Of a stretch of 56,822 nucleotides of DNA, positions 30,847-38,514 are shown piece by piece (the first letter of the stretch is position 1; every line of letters starts with the position of its first letter). Under the pieces are notes generated by a model. It made no database searches. It saw only the letters and a program-made list of their open reading frames with translations, and was not told where the DNA came from. The position numbers and the translations under genes were made by a program. Source of the stretch: CAZDGK01 sp964505035 (GTDB lineage Bacteria; Patescibacteriota; Saccharimonadia; UBA4664); NCBI GenBank assembly GCA_964505035.1, contig CAZDGK010000002.1, positions 1-56,822 on the forward strand. The letters run 5' to 3'.

Positions 30847-31323
30847 ATGGCTGACCAACTTTTGCCGGGTTCATATGGATTGGATTACCCTGGCCTGGCT
30901 GATTTTTTGAGTAGAGAAACGGCAGCGGTGCTGGCTGTTCCGATTGATGAGGCGGGTACTGTGCATGCTGCGGGAATTTTGTACTACCACCAGGCTACGC
31001 CATTGCGATTTTACTTTGTAACGCCTCGGTCTAGCGATAAATGCACGTTGTTGAGGGCCGGGGGCAAGATTAAAGCTGCCTGTGTCGTGGGAACAATCAA
31101 GGGGGTTGATTTTACTCTGCAAATGCGAGGGACGTTGGAGATTTGCGATTATGCCCAGCTTCCGGCGGTGGTGGATGCGTACTATGAGAAGCGAGGCAAC
31201 CGAGATATGGATGTGCTGGGCGAGGATGATTATGTGTTGCTGCAGTTTGTGCCTACCTGGGGTCGTTTTACTGATTACACAAGCGGGTATGATCACCGGA
31301 TGTTAAGAATTGAGGACTCCTAA
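30847..31323 (+). CDS. FMN-binding split-barrel (pyridoxamine oxidase-like) protein
   Basis: A 158-aa protein. AVLAVPIDEAGTVHAAGILYYHQATPLRFYFVTPRSSDKCTLLRAGGKIKAACVVG (in parts) shows the split-barrel core and the RxSxK phosphate-binding stretch of the PNPOx-like family; TLQMRGTLEI is the next strand. It probably binds FMN or F420 and reduces a small molecule. ATG 30847 has AAGGAG upstream. The stop overlaps the RNase HI start by 1 nt. Confidence 0.86.
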   Translation: MADQLLPGSYGLDYPGLADFLSRETAAVLAVPIDEAGTVHAAGILYYHQATPLRFYFVTPRSSDKCTLLRAGGKIKAACVVGTIKGVDFTLQMRGTLEICDYAQLPAVVDAYYEKRGNRDMDVLGEDDYVLLQFVPTWGRFTDYTSGYDHRMLRIEDS

Positions 31324-31745
31324 TGGCTGAACAAATTAATGAACTGAAGTTCTTTACGGATGGTGGATCACGCGGGAATCCGGGCCCAGCAGCTAGTGGT
31401 GTTGTGATTCTTACAATGAACGATGAAGTGCTGGAGGCTTTTGGACTGTTTCTAGGCACCGATACTAATAATGTGGCCGAATGGACAGCCGTCCGCCTGG
31501 CACTGGAGGCGGTGGCGAAGTACCAGCCCAAGCGAGTGCATGGGTTTATGGATTCGGAGCTGGTATGCCGGCAGCTTAATGGCCAGTACCGGGTCAAACA
31601 TCCTGGACTGAAGCCAATTTATGAAGCAGTGGTGGCGCTAGCCAAGCAATACGATGTGACATATCAACATGTGTACCGCGAGAAAAACAAGCTGGCGGAT
31701 GCCGAGGTGAACAAGGCGATTGACGCCGCGTTGGCAAAGAATTAG
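31323..31745 (+). CDS. Ribonuclease HI-family protein
   Basis: A 140-aa RNase H fold. The acidic catalytic residues lie in FFTDGGSRGNPGPAASG (Asp 13), NNVAEWTAVRLALE (Glu), FMDSELVCRQLNG (Asp) and KLADAEVNKAID (Asp). The basic protrusion of E. coli RNase HI is missing, as in the RNase-HI-like group of Gram-positives. It would degrade RNA in RNA-DNA hybrids. ATG 31323 overlaps the upstream TAA. Confidence 0.92.
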   Translation: MAEQINELKFFTDGGSRGNPGPAASGVVILTMNDEVLEAFGLFLGTDTNNVAEWTAVRLALEAVAKYQPKRVHGFMDSELVCRQLNGQYRVKHPGLKPIYEAVVALAKQYDVTYQHVYREKNKLADAEVNKAIDAALAKN

Positions 31746-31776
31746 CCGGCAGGTCCACGAGGGGCCTACCGGCTAG
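31743..31776. terminator. Hairpin between convergent genes
   Basis: TAGCCGG pairs with CCGGCTA, with an inner AGGTCC/GGGCCT stem. No T run follows, so the terminator role is inferred from its place after the RNase HI stop. Confidence 0.5.
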
Positions 31777-31793
31777 TCAGGGCGTGAACGGCG

Positions 31794-32093
31794 CTAGCCG
31801 GCGTCTTTGATGGGCCGGCCGATCCAGCTTCGGATGCTACGCCAGGCGGCGTAGAGCACCCAGGAGGGGGCGTAGAAGATCAGAAAGATCAGCCCTCCCC
31901 AAAGGCGCTGCCACCAGCGTAGGCCACTGGAGTCGTCGAAGGGGCTGACGCCGAAGAACCACGAGGTTGTGACACGGGTTCGGAGATTCGGCCGGTAGAA
32001 GGCGGCGGTGTCGCTCTGCGCACCGAGCTCGGTTTTGAGCCAGGCCCGCCATCCGTTCACGGTTGATGATATGGTCAACTCGATCAGCTCCAA
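31794..32093 (-). CDS. Small protein with C-terminal membrane helix
   Basis: About 99 aa. A soluble N-terminus (LELIELTISSTVNGWRAWLKTELGAQ) precedes WWQRLWGGLIFLIFYAPSWVLYAAWRSI, a Trp-rich membrane helix. I recognise no family. The longest frame starts at TTG 32123, but that codon lies inside the -10 of a minus-strand promoter (TTGCTT-N17-TATACT, 32151-32123), so TTG 32093 is the better start. The promoter is back to back with that of rnpB. Confidence 0.5.
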   Translation of the reverse strand: MELIELTISSTVNGWRAWLKTELGAQSDTAAFYRPNLRTRVTTSWFFGVSPFDDSSGLRWWQRLWGGLIFLIFYAPSWVLYAAWRSIRSWIGRPIKDAG

Positions 32094-32138
32094 TCTGGTA
32101 AGTGGTCCGTCGAGTAGATGCAAGTATACCGTTTGATA

Positions 32139-32167
32139 TTGTGATAAGCAAGCTTTGGTTGTATAAT
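32139..32167 (+). promoter_or_regulatory. Promoter of rnpB
   Basis: TTGTGA (32139-32144), 17-bp spacer, TATAAT (32162-32167), with the mature RNA starting about 7 nt later. It overlaps a divergent minus-strand promoter whose -35 lies at 32146-32151. Confidence 0.82.
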
Positions 32168-32173
32168 AGTGAG

Positions 32174-32532
32174 GTCAGACCACAAGATGATCGCGGCGGC
32201 TCAAAAGGCCGACGAGGAAAGTCCGGACAGCACAGAGCAGGACGGTTGCTAACGGCAACCGCGGGTGACCGTAGGGAAAGTGCCACAGAAACGAAACCGC
32301 CCGCAAGGGTAAGGGTGAAACGAGTGGGGTAAGAGCCCACAGCCAATCCGGGTGACCGGTGCGGAAGGTAAACCCCGTCTGCTGCAAGGCAGCTCCATCA
32401 AGCCCCGTAAGGGGTGGGTTGCTCGCCCGATGAAGCGTACGCGCCGCTGGAGACTGGTGGCAACACCAGCCCTAGAGAGATGATCATCCACCCAGCAATG
32501 GGGGACAGAATCCGGCTTACCAGTGGTCTGGC
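32174..32532 (+). ncRNA. rnpB: RNase P RNA
   Basis: About 360 nt, bacterial type A. The P1 helix pairs CAGACCAC (32176-32183) with GTGGTCTG (32523-32530). GAGGAAAGTCCGGAC, the conserved CR-I/P4 strand, lies near 32214, and ACAGAATCCGGCTTAC, the CR-V/P4 partner, near 32505. AGGGTGAAACG and GTAAACCCC are further conserved pieces. It is the catalytic subunit that matures tRNA 5' ends. Confidence 0.97.
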
Positions 32533-32563
32533 AAGGAATTATCAACTATGCTAGTCAATAGAT

Positions 32564-34018
32564 ATGCGTAAGCGTAGCGAGCTGGTCTTTAGCCTTATTT
32601 TGGTGCCGCTGGACTTCTTGGCGCTGCTGAGTGCGTTTGTGGCTGCCTTCATTATCAGAGTGAGGTTTGAGATGCGGCCAGTAGCGCACCCGACTCCGGG
32701 TCATGAGTTCCTGCAGGTGTTGCTGGTGGTGCTACCAGTATGGATTTTGATCTTTGCCCTGACTGGGCTGTACTCGCAGACGAGTTTGCGGGGACGACTG
32801 CAGGAGGCTGGCAAGGTGTTTGTGGCGGTGAGCGGTGGCGTGATGTTTACGATCTTATTGGACTTTTTCCAGCCGGTTACGATCTTCCCGTCGCGGGCGA
32901 TTCCAATTATTGCCTACGGCCTGGGGCTGGTGTTTGTGTTGCTGGGGCGGACGGTAGTACGGGCGATCCAGCGGTGGCTGTTTAACTATGGTGTGGGGGT
33001 GCACCAAGCGCTACTAGTGGGTAGTGGTGAGGTAGCACAGCGGATCGCGCATGACTTGTCGAACGTGCGGTCGGGGTACCGGTTGCTGGGGACGATTGAT
33101 ACGGCTCAGGGGGCAAGCAAACGGCTACGTGGGGTGACGGTTTATAACTCATTGAACAAGGCATTGAGTCGGGTGGGAGCGCGGCAGATTGACGAGATCA
33201 TCCAGGCTGATTCGGCACTGAGCCAGGAGGCAGTGCTGGAACTAGTGAATTACGCGACAAACCATCACATAACCTACCGGTTTGTGCCTAACCAGTTCGG
33301 GCTGTATGCCACAAACTCGGAAGTGAGCAGTTTGGCAGGTGTGCCGATGATAGAGATTAAACTCACGCCGCTGGATGGCTGGGGAAGGATAGCAAAGCGG
33401 GTTTTTGATGTAATTGGCGCAACATTTGGCCTGGTGATACTATCTCCGGTGTTTGCGCTGGTAGCTTTGGCACTGAGACTGACTGACCCAGGCCCGGTGT
33501 TTTACCGGCACCGGCGACTGAGCCGCACCAGCCACGAGCTGCGGGTGGTAAAATTTCGAACGATGATTTGGCGCTATTGTGATGGTCCTGATCGCCCATA
33601 CAAAAATGCCTCTCAGACACTTAAGGCCATGGGGCGGGAAGACCTGATTCCGGAATTTGAGGAGCATCAGAAGCTGGAGGATGACCCGCGTGTCAGCCGG
33701 CTTGGGCGATGGCTGCGGCGAACCAGTATCGACGAGCTGCCGCAATTGCTGAACGTACTGAAGGGCGACATGAGCTTGGTGGGGCCGCGGCCAATTGTGC
33801 CGCATGAGCTGGAGCGCTATGGCGAGCAGAGCGCTAGCTTCCTGGCTTTGAAGCCTGGTATGACAGGGCTGTGGCAGATCTCGGGACGCAGCGACATTAG
33901 CTATGACGAAAGAGTGAAACTGGATATCTACTATATTGAAAATTGGAGCTTGCTGCTCGATGTAAAGATTTTGCTCAAGACGGCGGTGGCATTACTGTTT
34001 AGACAAGGGGCTTATTGA
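32564..34018 (+). CDS. Polyprenyl-phosphate sugar phosphotransferase (WbaP/exopolysaccharide type)
   Basis: A 484-aa enzyme that starts a surface glycan by moving a hexose-1-phosphate to undecaprenyl phosphate. Four N-terminal membrane helices (about 10-125) precede a Rossmann-like CoA-binding_3 domain (about 140-255, LLVGSGEVAQRIAHDL). The C-terminal catalytic domain begins near 275 (KRVFDVIGATFGLVILSPVF) and has FKFRTM-type VVKFRTM, RRTSIDELPQLLNVLKGDMSLVGPRP and PGMTGLWQISGRS. ATG 32564 is 12 nt after a TATGCT box. It is coupled to the following GT4 gene by a 1-nt overlap. Confidence 0.95.
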   Translation: MRKRSELVFSLILVPLDFLALLSAFVAAFIIRVRFEMRPVAHPTPGHEFLQVLLVVLPVWILIFALTGLYSQTSLRGRLQEAGKVFVAVSGGVMFTILLDFFQPVTIFPSRAIPIIAYGLGLVFVLLGRTVVRAIQRWLFNYGVGVHQALLVGSGEVAQRIAHDLSNVRSGYRLLGTIDTAQGASKRLRGVTVYNSLNKALSRVGARQIDEIIQADSALSQEAVLELVNYATNHHITYRFVPNQFGLYATNSEVSSLAGVPMIEIKLTPLDGWGRIAKRVFDVIGATFGLVILSPVFALVALALRLTDPGPVFYRHRRLSRTSHELRVVKFRTMIWRYCDGPDRPYKNASQTLKAMGREDLIPEFEEHQKLEDDPRVSRLGRWLRRTSIDELPQLLNVLKGDMSLVGPRPIVPHELERYGEQSASFLALKPGMTGLWQISGRSDISYDERVKLDIYYIENWSLLLDVKILLKTAVALLFRQGAY

Positions 34019-35151
34019 TGGCTGAACCACGAATAGCATTAGTGCATCATTGGCTGGTCTCGAGGGGTGGAGCTGAAAAAGTGTTGTATGAATTACATCA
34101 AATGTATCCGAACGCACCGATTTATACCGCGGCGTACACTCCGGAGAAATTTCCGGACTTGAAGGATGCAGATGTGCGTCCGACCTGGCTCGACCGAGTA
34201 CCTCTGGCCAAGAAGAAGCATCAGTTTTTCCCGTTGCTGCGCGGTTTGGCATTTCGAATGCTTGATTTGAGTGAGTACGATCTGGTGATATCGTCGTGTA
34301 GCGCCGAGGCTAAGTATGTCCGCACCGGACCGAATACGCTCCATATTTGCTACTGCCATACGCCGATTCGCTACTATTGGAGTGACTACGAATGGTACCT
34401 GGCCCATCCGCCGTTTGGCAGGCTTAATGGGCTGGTGAGGCTGCTGCTTCCGCTAATGATTGGTTGGTTGAAGCGGGCTGATTACCGAGCGGCACAGGGG
34501 GTGGACGTATATGTAGCAAACTCGCGGGCGGTGCAGGAGCGGATCAAAAAGTACTACCATCGGGATTCAGTGGTGGTGTATCCCTGTGTGGACACGGAGT
34601 CACTGACGAAGCTCGAGCGGGTGCAGGGTGATTATTATTTGATAGTGGGCCGCCAGGTGGCCTACAAGCGGCTGGATTTGGCGGTAGAGGTGTTTAATGA
34701 GCTGGGTCTGCCACTGAAGGTGGTGGGCGAGGGCGAGGAGATTGCTCGTCAGAAGCCCCTGGCCAAGCACAATATTGAGTTCCTGGGGTGGCAGGATGAC
34801 GCGGAGCGTAACCGTCTGTTTGCCGGCGCCAAAGGCTTTGTTTGGCTACAGGAAGAAGACTTCGGGATCACGGCAGTGGAGGCGCTGGCGGCTGGTGTGC
34901 CGGTGCTCGGCTATGCCAAGGGCGGTACGCTGGAATACGTGACGGATGGTGAGACTGGGATTTTGGTTAAGGAGCAGACGAAGGCGAGTGTGCTCGATGG
35001 TATGAAGCGGATGGAGGCGACGAAGTTTGATGTGGCGAAGCTCCGGGCGAAGGCAGAAGAATATAGCACGGCTAAGTTTCATGAACATATGCGCGAGCTG
35101 GTGAATCAGGAATGGAGTCGATTTAGCGGCTCCAGGGATGAGACTAGGTAA
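34018..35151 (+). CDS. Glycosyltransferase family 4
   Basis: A 377-aa GT-B enzyme. RIALVHHWLVSRGGAEKVLYEL is the N-terminal acceptor-side motif. LIVGRQVAYKRLDLAVEVFNEL and EEDFGITAVEALAAGVPVLGYAKGG (EX7E motif, sugar-nucleotide binding) lie in the C-terminal half. It probably adds the second sugar to the lipid-linked product of the upstream phosphotransferase. ATG 34018 shares its A with the upstream TGA. A bidirectional terminator follows. Confidence 0.93.
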   Translation: MAEPRIALVHHWLVSRGGAEKVLYELHQMYPNAPIYTAAYTPEKFPDLKDADVRPTWLDRVPLAKKKHQFFPLLRGLAFRMLDLSEYDLVISSCSAEAKYVRTGPNTLHICYCHTPIRYYWSDYEWYLAHPPFGRLNGLVRLLLPLMIGWLKRADYRAAQGVDVYVANSRAVQERIKKYYHRDSVVVYPCVDTESLTKLERVQGDYYLIVGRQVAYKRLDLAVEVFNELGLPLKVVGEGEEIARQKPLAKHNIEFLGWQDDAERNRLFAGAKGFVWLQEEDFGITAVEALAAGVPVLGYAKGGTLEYVTDGETGILVKEQTKASVLDGMKRMEATKFDVAKLRAKAEEYSTAKFHEHMRELVNQEWSRFSGSRDETR

Positions 35152-35170
35152 ACGACTATTGATGGGTACT

Positions 35171-35196
35171 AAAAAAGAGCCTGACGGCTCTTTTTT
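35171..35196. terminator. Bidirectional intrinsic terminator (GT4/rplT)
   Basis: AAAAAAGAGCC pairs with GGCTCTTTTTT around a TGAC loop; T runs on both strands. Confidence 0.95.
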
Positions 35197-35210
35197 AGTA
35201 GTCCAGGAGG

Positions 35211-35561
35211 CTACTTGGCCGGTTTGGCGGCCTTGACGACGGCCTCGAAGGCCTGGGGCTGATTGACGGCGAGCTCAGCGAGGATCTTGCGGTCCAGAGT
35301 GATGCCGGAGGCCTTGAGGGCGCCCATCAGCACGCTGTAGCTGGTGCCGGCCAGTTTGGCGGCGGCGCTGATACGGCTGACCCAGAGAGCGCGGAAGTCG
35401 CGCTTCTTGTTGCGGCGGTCACGGTACTGGTACTGAAGAGCCTTTAGGATGGCCTGGCGGGCCATCTTGATGCTGGAGCGACGGACGAGCTGGTAGCCCT
35501 TGGTCTGCTCGCGCAGGGCTTTGTGCTTGGCGTGGGTAGTTACGCCTCTCTTAACGCGCAT
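35211..35561 (-). CDS. rplT: 50S ribosomal protein L20
   Basis: A 116-aa L20. MRVKRGVTTHAKHK is the basic N-terminal extension that threads into 23S rRNA; RDRRNKKRDFRALWVSRISAAAK and YSVLMGALKASGITLDRKILAELA are family signatures. It is the last gene of infC-rpmI-rplT, with an 11-nt overlap with rpmI. L20 commonly represses this operon by binding its mRNA, but I cannot identify the site here. Confidence 0.97.
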   Translation of the reverse strand: MRVKRGVTTHAKHKALREQTKGYQLVRRSSIKMARQAILKALQYQYRDRRNKKRDFRALWVSRISAAAKLAGTSYSVLMGALKASGITLDRKILAELAVNQPQAFEAVVKAAKPAK

Positions 35562-35757
35562 TGTGGGTTCCTAACATTTTCTTAACGTTGGGGAGGTCGC
35601 CACCGGCAATCTGGAACTCTTTCACGTATTCACGCTTGAGAGAGGCCTGCTTGTGGGCGAGAAGATGGCCGCGGTAGGCGCGACGGTGCAGTAGCTTACC
35701 GGTGCCGGTGAGCTTGACGCGCTTGGCGATTCCTTTGTGAGTCTTAAGCTTTGGCAT
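35551..35757 (-). CDS. rpmI: 50S ribosomal protein L35
   Basis: A 68-aa L35: MPKLKTHKGIAKRVKLTGTGKLLHRRAYRGHLL is the conserved N-terminus. It overlaps infC by 14 nt and rplT by 11 nt, so translation of all three is probably linked. Confidence 0.96.
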   Translation of the reverse strand: MPKLKTHKGIAKRVKLTGTGKLLHRRAYRGHLLAHKQASLKREYVKEFQIAGGDLPNVKKMLGTHNAR

Positions 35758-36262
35758 CTTTCTTCATCCCTATAATCATATTAAGGTCGCGACCGGAGAG
35801 GATAGGGGCCTGCTCTTGCGTGGCGACATCGGACAGCTGTTCCATGACCTTGGTAAGGATATCATGTCCTAATTGCGGGCGCGAGATTTCGCGTCCACGG
35901 AAGAGGAGACTGATCTTGACCTTGTGGCCGTCTTCGAGGAACTTACGAGCTCTGTTGAGCTTGACCTGGAGATCGTGGTCACCGATCTTCAAGCCGAGCC
36001 GGACCTGCTTTACTTCAACCTGCTTCTGGTGTTTCTTGGCTTTCTGGAGCTGTTTGGTCTGTTCGTACTTGTACTTACCCCAGTCCAGAATTTTGGCCAC
36101 CGGTGGTTGGGCGCTAGGAGCAATTTCCGCCAGATCCATATTCGCTTCCTCGGCGAGCTCGAGGGCTTCACGCAGACTTACTACGCCGATTTGTGAGCCG
36201 TCAGCACCCACCAAACGCAAGGTTTGGGCAGTAATCTCACGGTTCACACGAATTTTGTTTAT
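35744..36262 (-). CDS. infC: Translation initiation factor IF-3, probable AUA start
   Basis: About 172 aa. The N-domain (VNREITAQTLRLVGADGSQIGVVSLREAL) binds near the 30S P site; the C-domain (VRLGLKIGDHDLQVKLNRARKFLEDGHKVKISLLFRGREI in parts) carries the 16S-contacting strand. The first standard start codon, GTG 36247, lies 23 nt after AGGAG, too far. ATA at 36262-36260 lies 8 nt after it and adds INKIR, which matches the usual IF-3 N-terminus. A rare start codon in infC is the known basis of IF-3 autoregulation in E. coli (AUU). If AUA is not used, the protein starts at 36247. Confidence 0.93.
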   Translation of the reverse strand: MNKIRVNREITAQTLRLVGADGSQIGVVSLREALELAEEANMDLAEIAPSAQPPVAKILDWGKYKYEQTKQLQKAKKHQKQVEVKQVRLGLKIGDHDLQVKLNRARKFLEDGHKVKISLLFRGREISRPQLGHDILTKVMEQLSDVATQEQAPILSGRDLNMIIGMKKDAKA

Positions 36263-36318
36263 CTGGCGGTCTCCTAATGAAAAGCTCCCCGGTACTATAG
36301 CAGTTTGAGGCTAGAGGG

Positions 36319-37218
36319 TCAATATCGGATTTTGACAGCTTGTTGGAATTCGCCCATGACCTTTTCGGTAATGAAGCGGACGTGCTGGCCAGTGAGGCGG
36401 ATGGCTACTGGTGTGCGGCCGGTGACTTTGCCATCGACCATGATACTGGTGGAGGGATCGGTCTCGAGAACGACTCGCTCGGCGGTAAAGCGGGTGGTGG
36501 CGACATCCTCGGTGGCGGCGTCGTTGTGATGCCGGATAAGCTGCCAGAGGTATGCGCCAAGCTGTAGACGGCGGCCTGGGTGGCCGGCCAATGACACAAC
36601 AAGACGGTTGTCTAGGGTGGGGTTGAGAAATTTTTGATTGGCTATCTGGCAAGAGAAGAGGTCGCACTCGATGGTGTATTGCTCGTCGACGGTCAACCGC
36701 GCACGCAGGCTGGTGTAGTCCTTGGCCTGGCTCCAGCCGGCCCAGAGCTGGGCCAGGCGGGCCTGCCAGCCACTGCGCGTGGTGTCGACTGACTTGTCTA
36801 ACTCGGTTTCGAAACCCAGGGCTAGGTTGGAGAGGAAGAACTTCTGGCCGGCGGCGATCAGTGAATAGGGAGTGATCCGCCGAGCGGCTAGGACCTCACA
36901 GGCTTGTTGCCAGCCCCGGATGCCCAGCTGGGTGGCGATACGGTTGTTTTTGCCGAGCGGCAGGATGCCGATGGCGATCTGCTCATTGGAGGCTAGCCCG
37001 TTGATGACTTCATTGACGGTGTCATCACCACCTACGGCCACGATGGTAGTGTGGCCACTAGCGGCCGCCGCCGCGGCCATTTTGCCGGCCTCGCCTGGGC
37101 CGGTGGTCTTGGCCCATTCGCCGCGGATGCCGAGCTCGTCGAGCCGGGCGCGGATCTTCTCCTGGAGCCCACGTAGCTGGCTGTGGCCGGCGGCGGGGTT
37201 GACGATGTAGTAGTACAT
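36319..37218 (-). CDS. Diacylglycerol/lipid kinase family protein
   Basis: A 299-aa member of the DAGK catalytic family (YegS/DgkB-like). YIVNPAAGHSQ (about 4-14) and VAVGGDDTVNEVINGL (about 60-75) are the nucleotide motifs; the usual GGDGT is GGDDT here. ILPLGKNNRIATQLGI is the GTxND-like segment with an unusual KNN. It probably phosphorylates a membrane lipid, but two motif changes make activity uncertain. ATG 37218 follows GAGGAG. It precedes infC in the same direction with a 56-nt gap. Confidence 0.88.
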   Translation of the reverse strand: MYYYIVNPAAGHSQLRGLQEKIRARLDELGIRGEWAKTTGPGEAGKMAAAAAASGHTTIVAVGGDDTVNEVINGLASNEQIAIGILPLGKNNRIATQLGIRGWQQACEVLAARRITPYSLIAAGQKFFLSNLALGFETELDKSVDTTRSGWQARLAQLWAGWSQAKDYTSLRARLTVDEQYTIECDLFSCQIANQKFLNPTLDNRLVVSLAGHPGRRLQLGAYLWQLIRHHNDAATEDVATTRFTAERVVLETDPSTSIMVDGKVTGRTPVAIRLTGQHVRFITEKVMGEFQQAVKIRY

Positions 37219-37240
37219 GGCCGGCTCCTCAGATGATGGT

Positions 37241-37627
37241 TTAGGTCTGGTCTGATGGCTCGGTGGGTTCGAGCACGTCAGTTTTGCGGATGGTATTGCG
37301 ACCATTGAAGAGGCCGCCAGGGGTGATCGATAGGCTGGCGGCGGTAATGTTGCCCTGGACACGACCGGTTTCGCGGATGCTGACGTCACCTTCGGCGGTA
37401 ATATTGCCACGGACTGAGCCAATGATAATGACATTTGAGCCTTTGAGGTCGGACGTGATTTCGCCATTGACGCCGATGGTGATGTCTCCGGTAGTCTTGA
37501 TGTCGCCTGTGACGGTGCCGTCGATGACCATGTCGCCGTCACCGTGGAGCTGGCCCGACACCGCGACACCGGCGCCGATGAGGGTCTCGGCTCCAGTCAC
37601 ACCTAATATGTCGTCTTTTCTGGCCAT
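37241..37627 (-). CDS. Bactofilin family cytoskeletal protein
   Basis: A 128-aa protein built of a right-handed beta-helix with short repeats (GAGVAVSGQLHGDGDMVIDGTVTGDI; GDITIGVNGEITSDLKGSNVIIIGSVRGNI), as in bactofilins that polymerise without nucleotide and organise wall synthesis or cell shape. ATG 37627 follows AAGGAA. It sits between a DUF4446 protein (2 nt upstream) and the lipid kinase (22 nt downstream), giving a membrane/cytoskeleton operon. Confidence 0.92.
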   Translation of the reverse strand: MARKDDILGVTGAETLIGAGVAVSGQLHGDGDMVIDGTVTGDIKTTGDITIGVNGEITSDLKGSNVIIIGSVRGNITAEGDVSIRETGRVQGNITAASLSITPGGLFNGRNTIRKTDVLEPTEPSDQT

Positions 37628-37629
37628 GA

Positions 37630-38127
37630 TTATTCCTTACTAGCCTTGTCTGAGGCGGAGAGTTCTTGAGGGACCCGGGCAATTGCTTGGCGCAGGGCCT
37701 GTTGCTCCTCGTCTGACAGGGTATATTTGCTCTTGGCGTAGTCGATAGGTTTGACGTAGACGCGCGTGCCTTCGCGGCCGTGGATGCTGGTGAGCACATA
37801 GCCGGAATCGTGAGCGTCTAGAACGGCCAAGGTGAAGCTCTGATCGCCTCCAGTATCGCCGAAGGGATTGAAGCGCACAATGGAAATCTTCTGTGAGGCT
37901 AGACTGGCAGCGACTGATAGGGCGTCGTAGCGCTGATCAAGCTCTGCTAGGCGATGGTCGACTGTCTCTACGCGCTTCATGTGGCCTGCTAGCACGGCTT
38001 CCAGGGCATCTGGGGCGGTGCCGCCGAGCACGGCGTTTAGCCGCTTCTGGAGCAAGGCCATCCTGAAGACGGCCGTTATGGCGATTGCTAGCGCAGTTAG
38101 CGCTAGAGCCAGGACCAGGTAGAGCAA
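37630..38127 (-). CDS. DUF4446 family membrane protein
   Basis: A 165-aa protein with one N-terminal membrane helix (about 2-23), a coiled-coil stretch (HMKRVETVDHRLAELDQRYDAL, in parts) and the DUF4446 core (ISIVRFNPFGDTGGDQSFTLAVLDAHDSGYVLTSIHGREGTRVYVKPI in parts). TTG 38127 is the start, with GGAGG 8 nt upstream. The family has no fixed function; linkage to a bactofilin suggests the cell envelope. Confidence 0.88.
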   Translation of the reverse strand: MLYLVLALALTALAIAITAVFRMALLQKRLNAVLGGTAPDALEAVLAGHMKRVETVDHRLAELDQRYDALSVAASLASQKISIVRFNPFGDTGGDQSFTLAVLDAHDSGYVLTSIHGREGTRVYVKPIDYAKSKYTLSDEEQQALRQAIARVPQELSASDKASKE

Positions 38128-38207
38128 GTGTAGACCTCCACTTAGCGAACGTTCTTAGTATAGGACCTGGTGGTGGCGCCAATCAATGCTCGCCATCTGG
38201 AATGTGA

Positions 38208-38213
38208 TAGAAT
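38208..38213 (+). promoter_or_regulatory. Extended -10 box, leaderless start
   Basis: TGATAGAAT (TAGAAT 38208-38213) lies 7 nt before ATG 38221, with no Shine-Dalgarno. Confidence 0.6.
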
Positions 38214-38220
38214 GCGGATT

Positions 38221-38514
38221 ATGGCAAAGAAGTCTAAGGCAACCAAGAAGCATAAATTTAAGCATGTTGAGGCTACACGGACGATTGAGACGGTAGTCAG
38301 CCGGACCGAGGTTGAGGTAGCGGAGGCTAGTAGCGAGGCGGCGAGGCCAGCTGCCACGGTGCTAGTGGCTAATCCAGCCGTTGTGTATCTTACAACGGAT
38401 CTGCGCCGTATTAGCTTATTGATCGTAATCTTAGTGGCGCTGCAGCTGCTGTTGTGGTTTGTGTTCAATACTACGACGCTGGATGATCAGATTTATCGCG
38501 CGCTAAAAATTTAG
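38221..38514 (+). CDS. Small basic/acidic membrane-tethered protein
   Basis: A 97-aa protein. A very basic start (MAKKSKATKKHKFKH) leads to an acidic/alanine-rich segment, then LISLLIVILVALQLLLWFVF-type membrane helix near the C-terminus (about 65-85). I recognise no family. Its TAG and the convergent yifB TAA share bases at 38511-38514. ATG 38221 is chosen for the leaderless promoter; GTG 38170 lies upstream of that promoter. Confidence 0.68.
   Translation: MAKKSKATKKHKFKHVEATRTIETVVSRTEVEVAEASSEAARPAATVLVANPAVVYLTTDLRRISLLIVILVALQLLLWFVFNTTTLDDQIYRALKI

Noticed and set aside
38145..38152. GAACGTTC as an actinobacterial LexA box
   Set aside because: The half-sites are adjacent without the 4-bp spacer, and no promoter is aligned with it.
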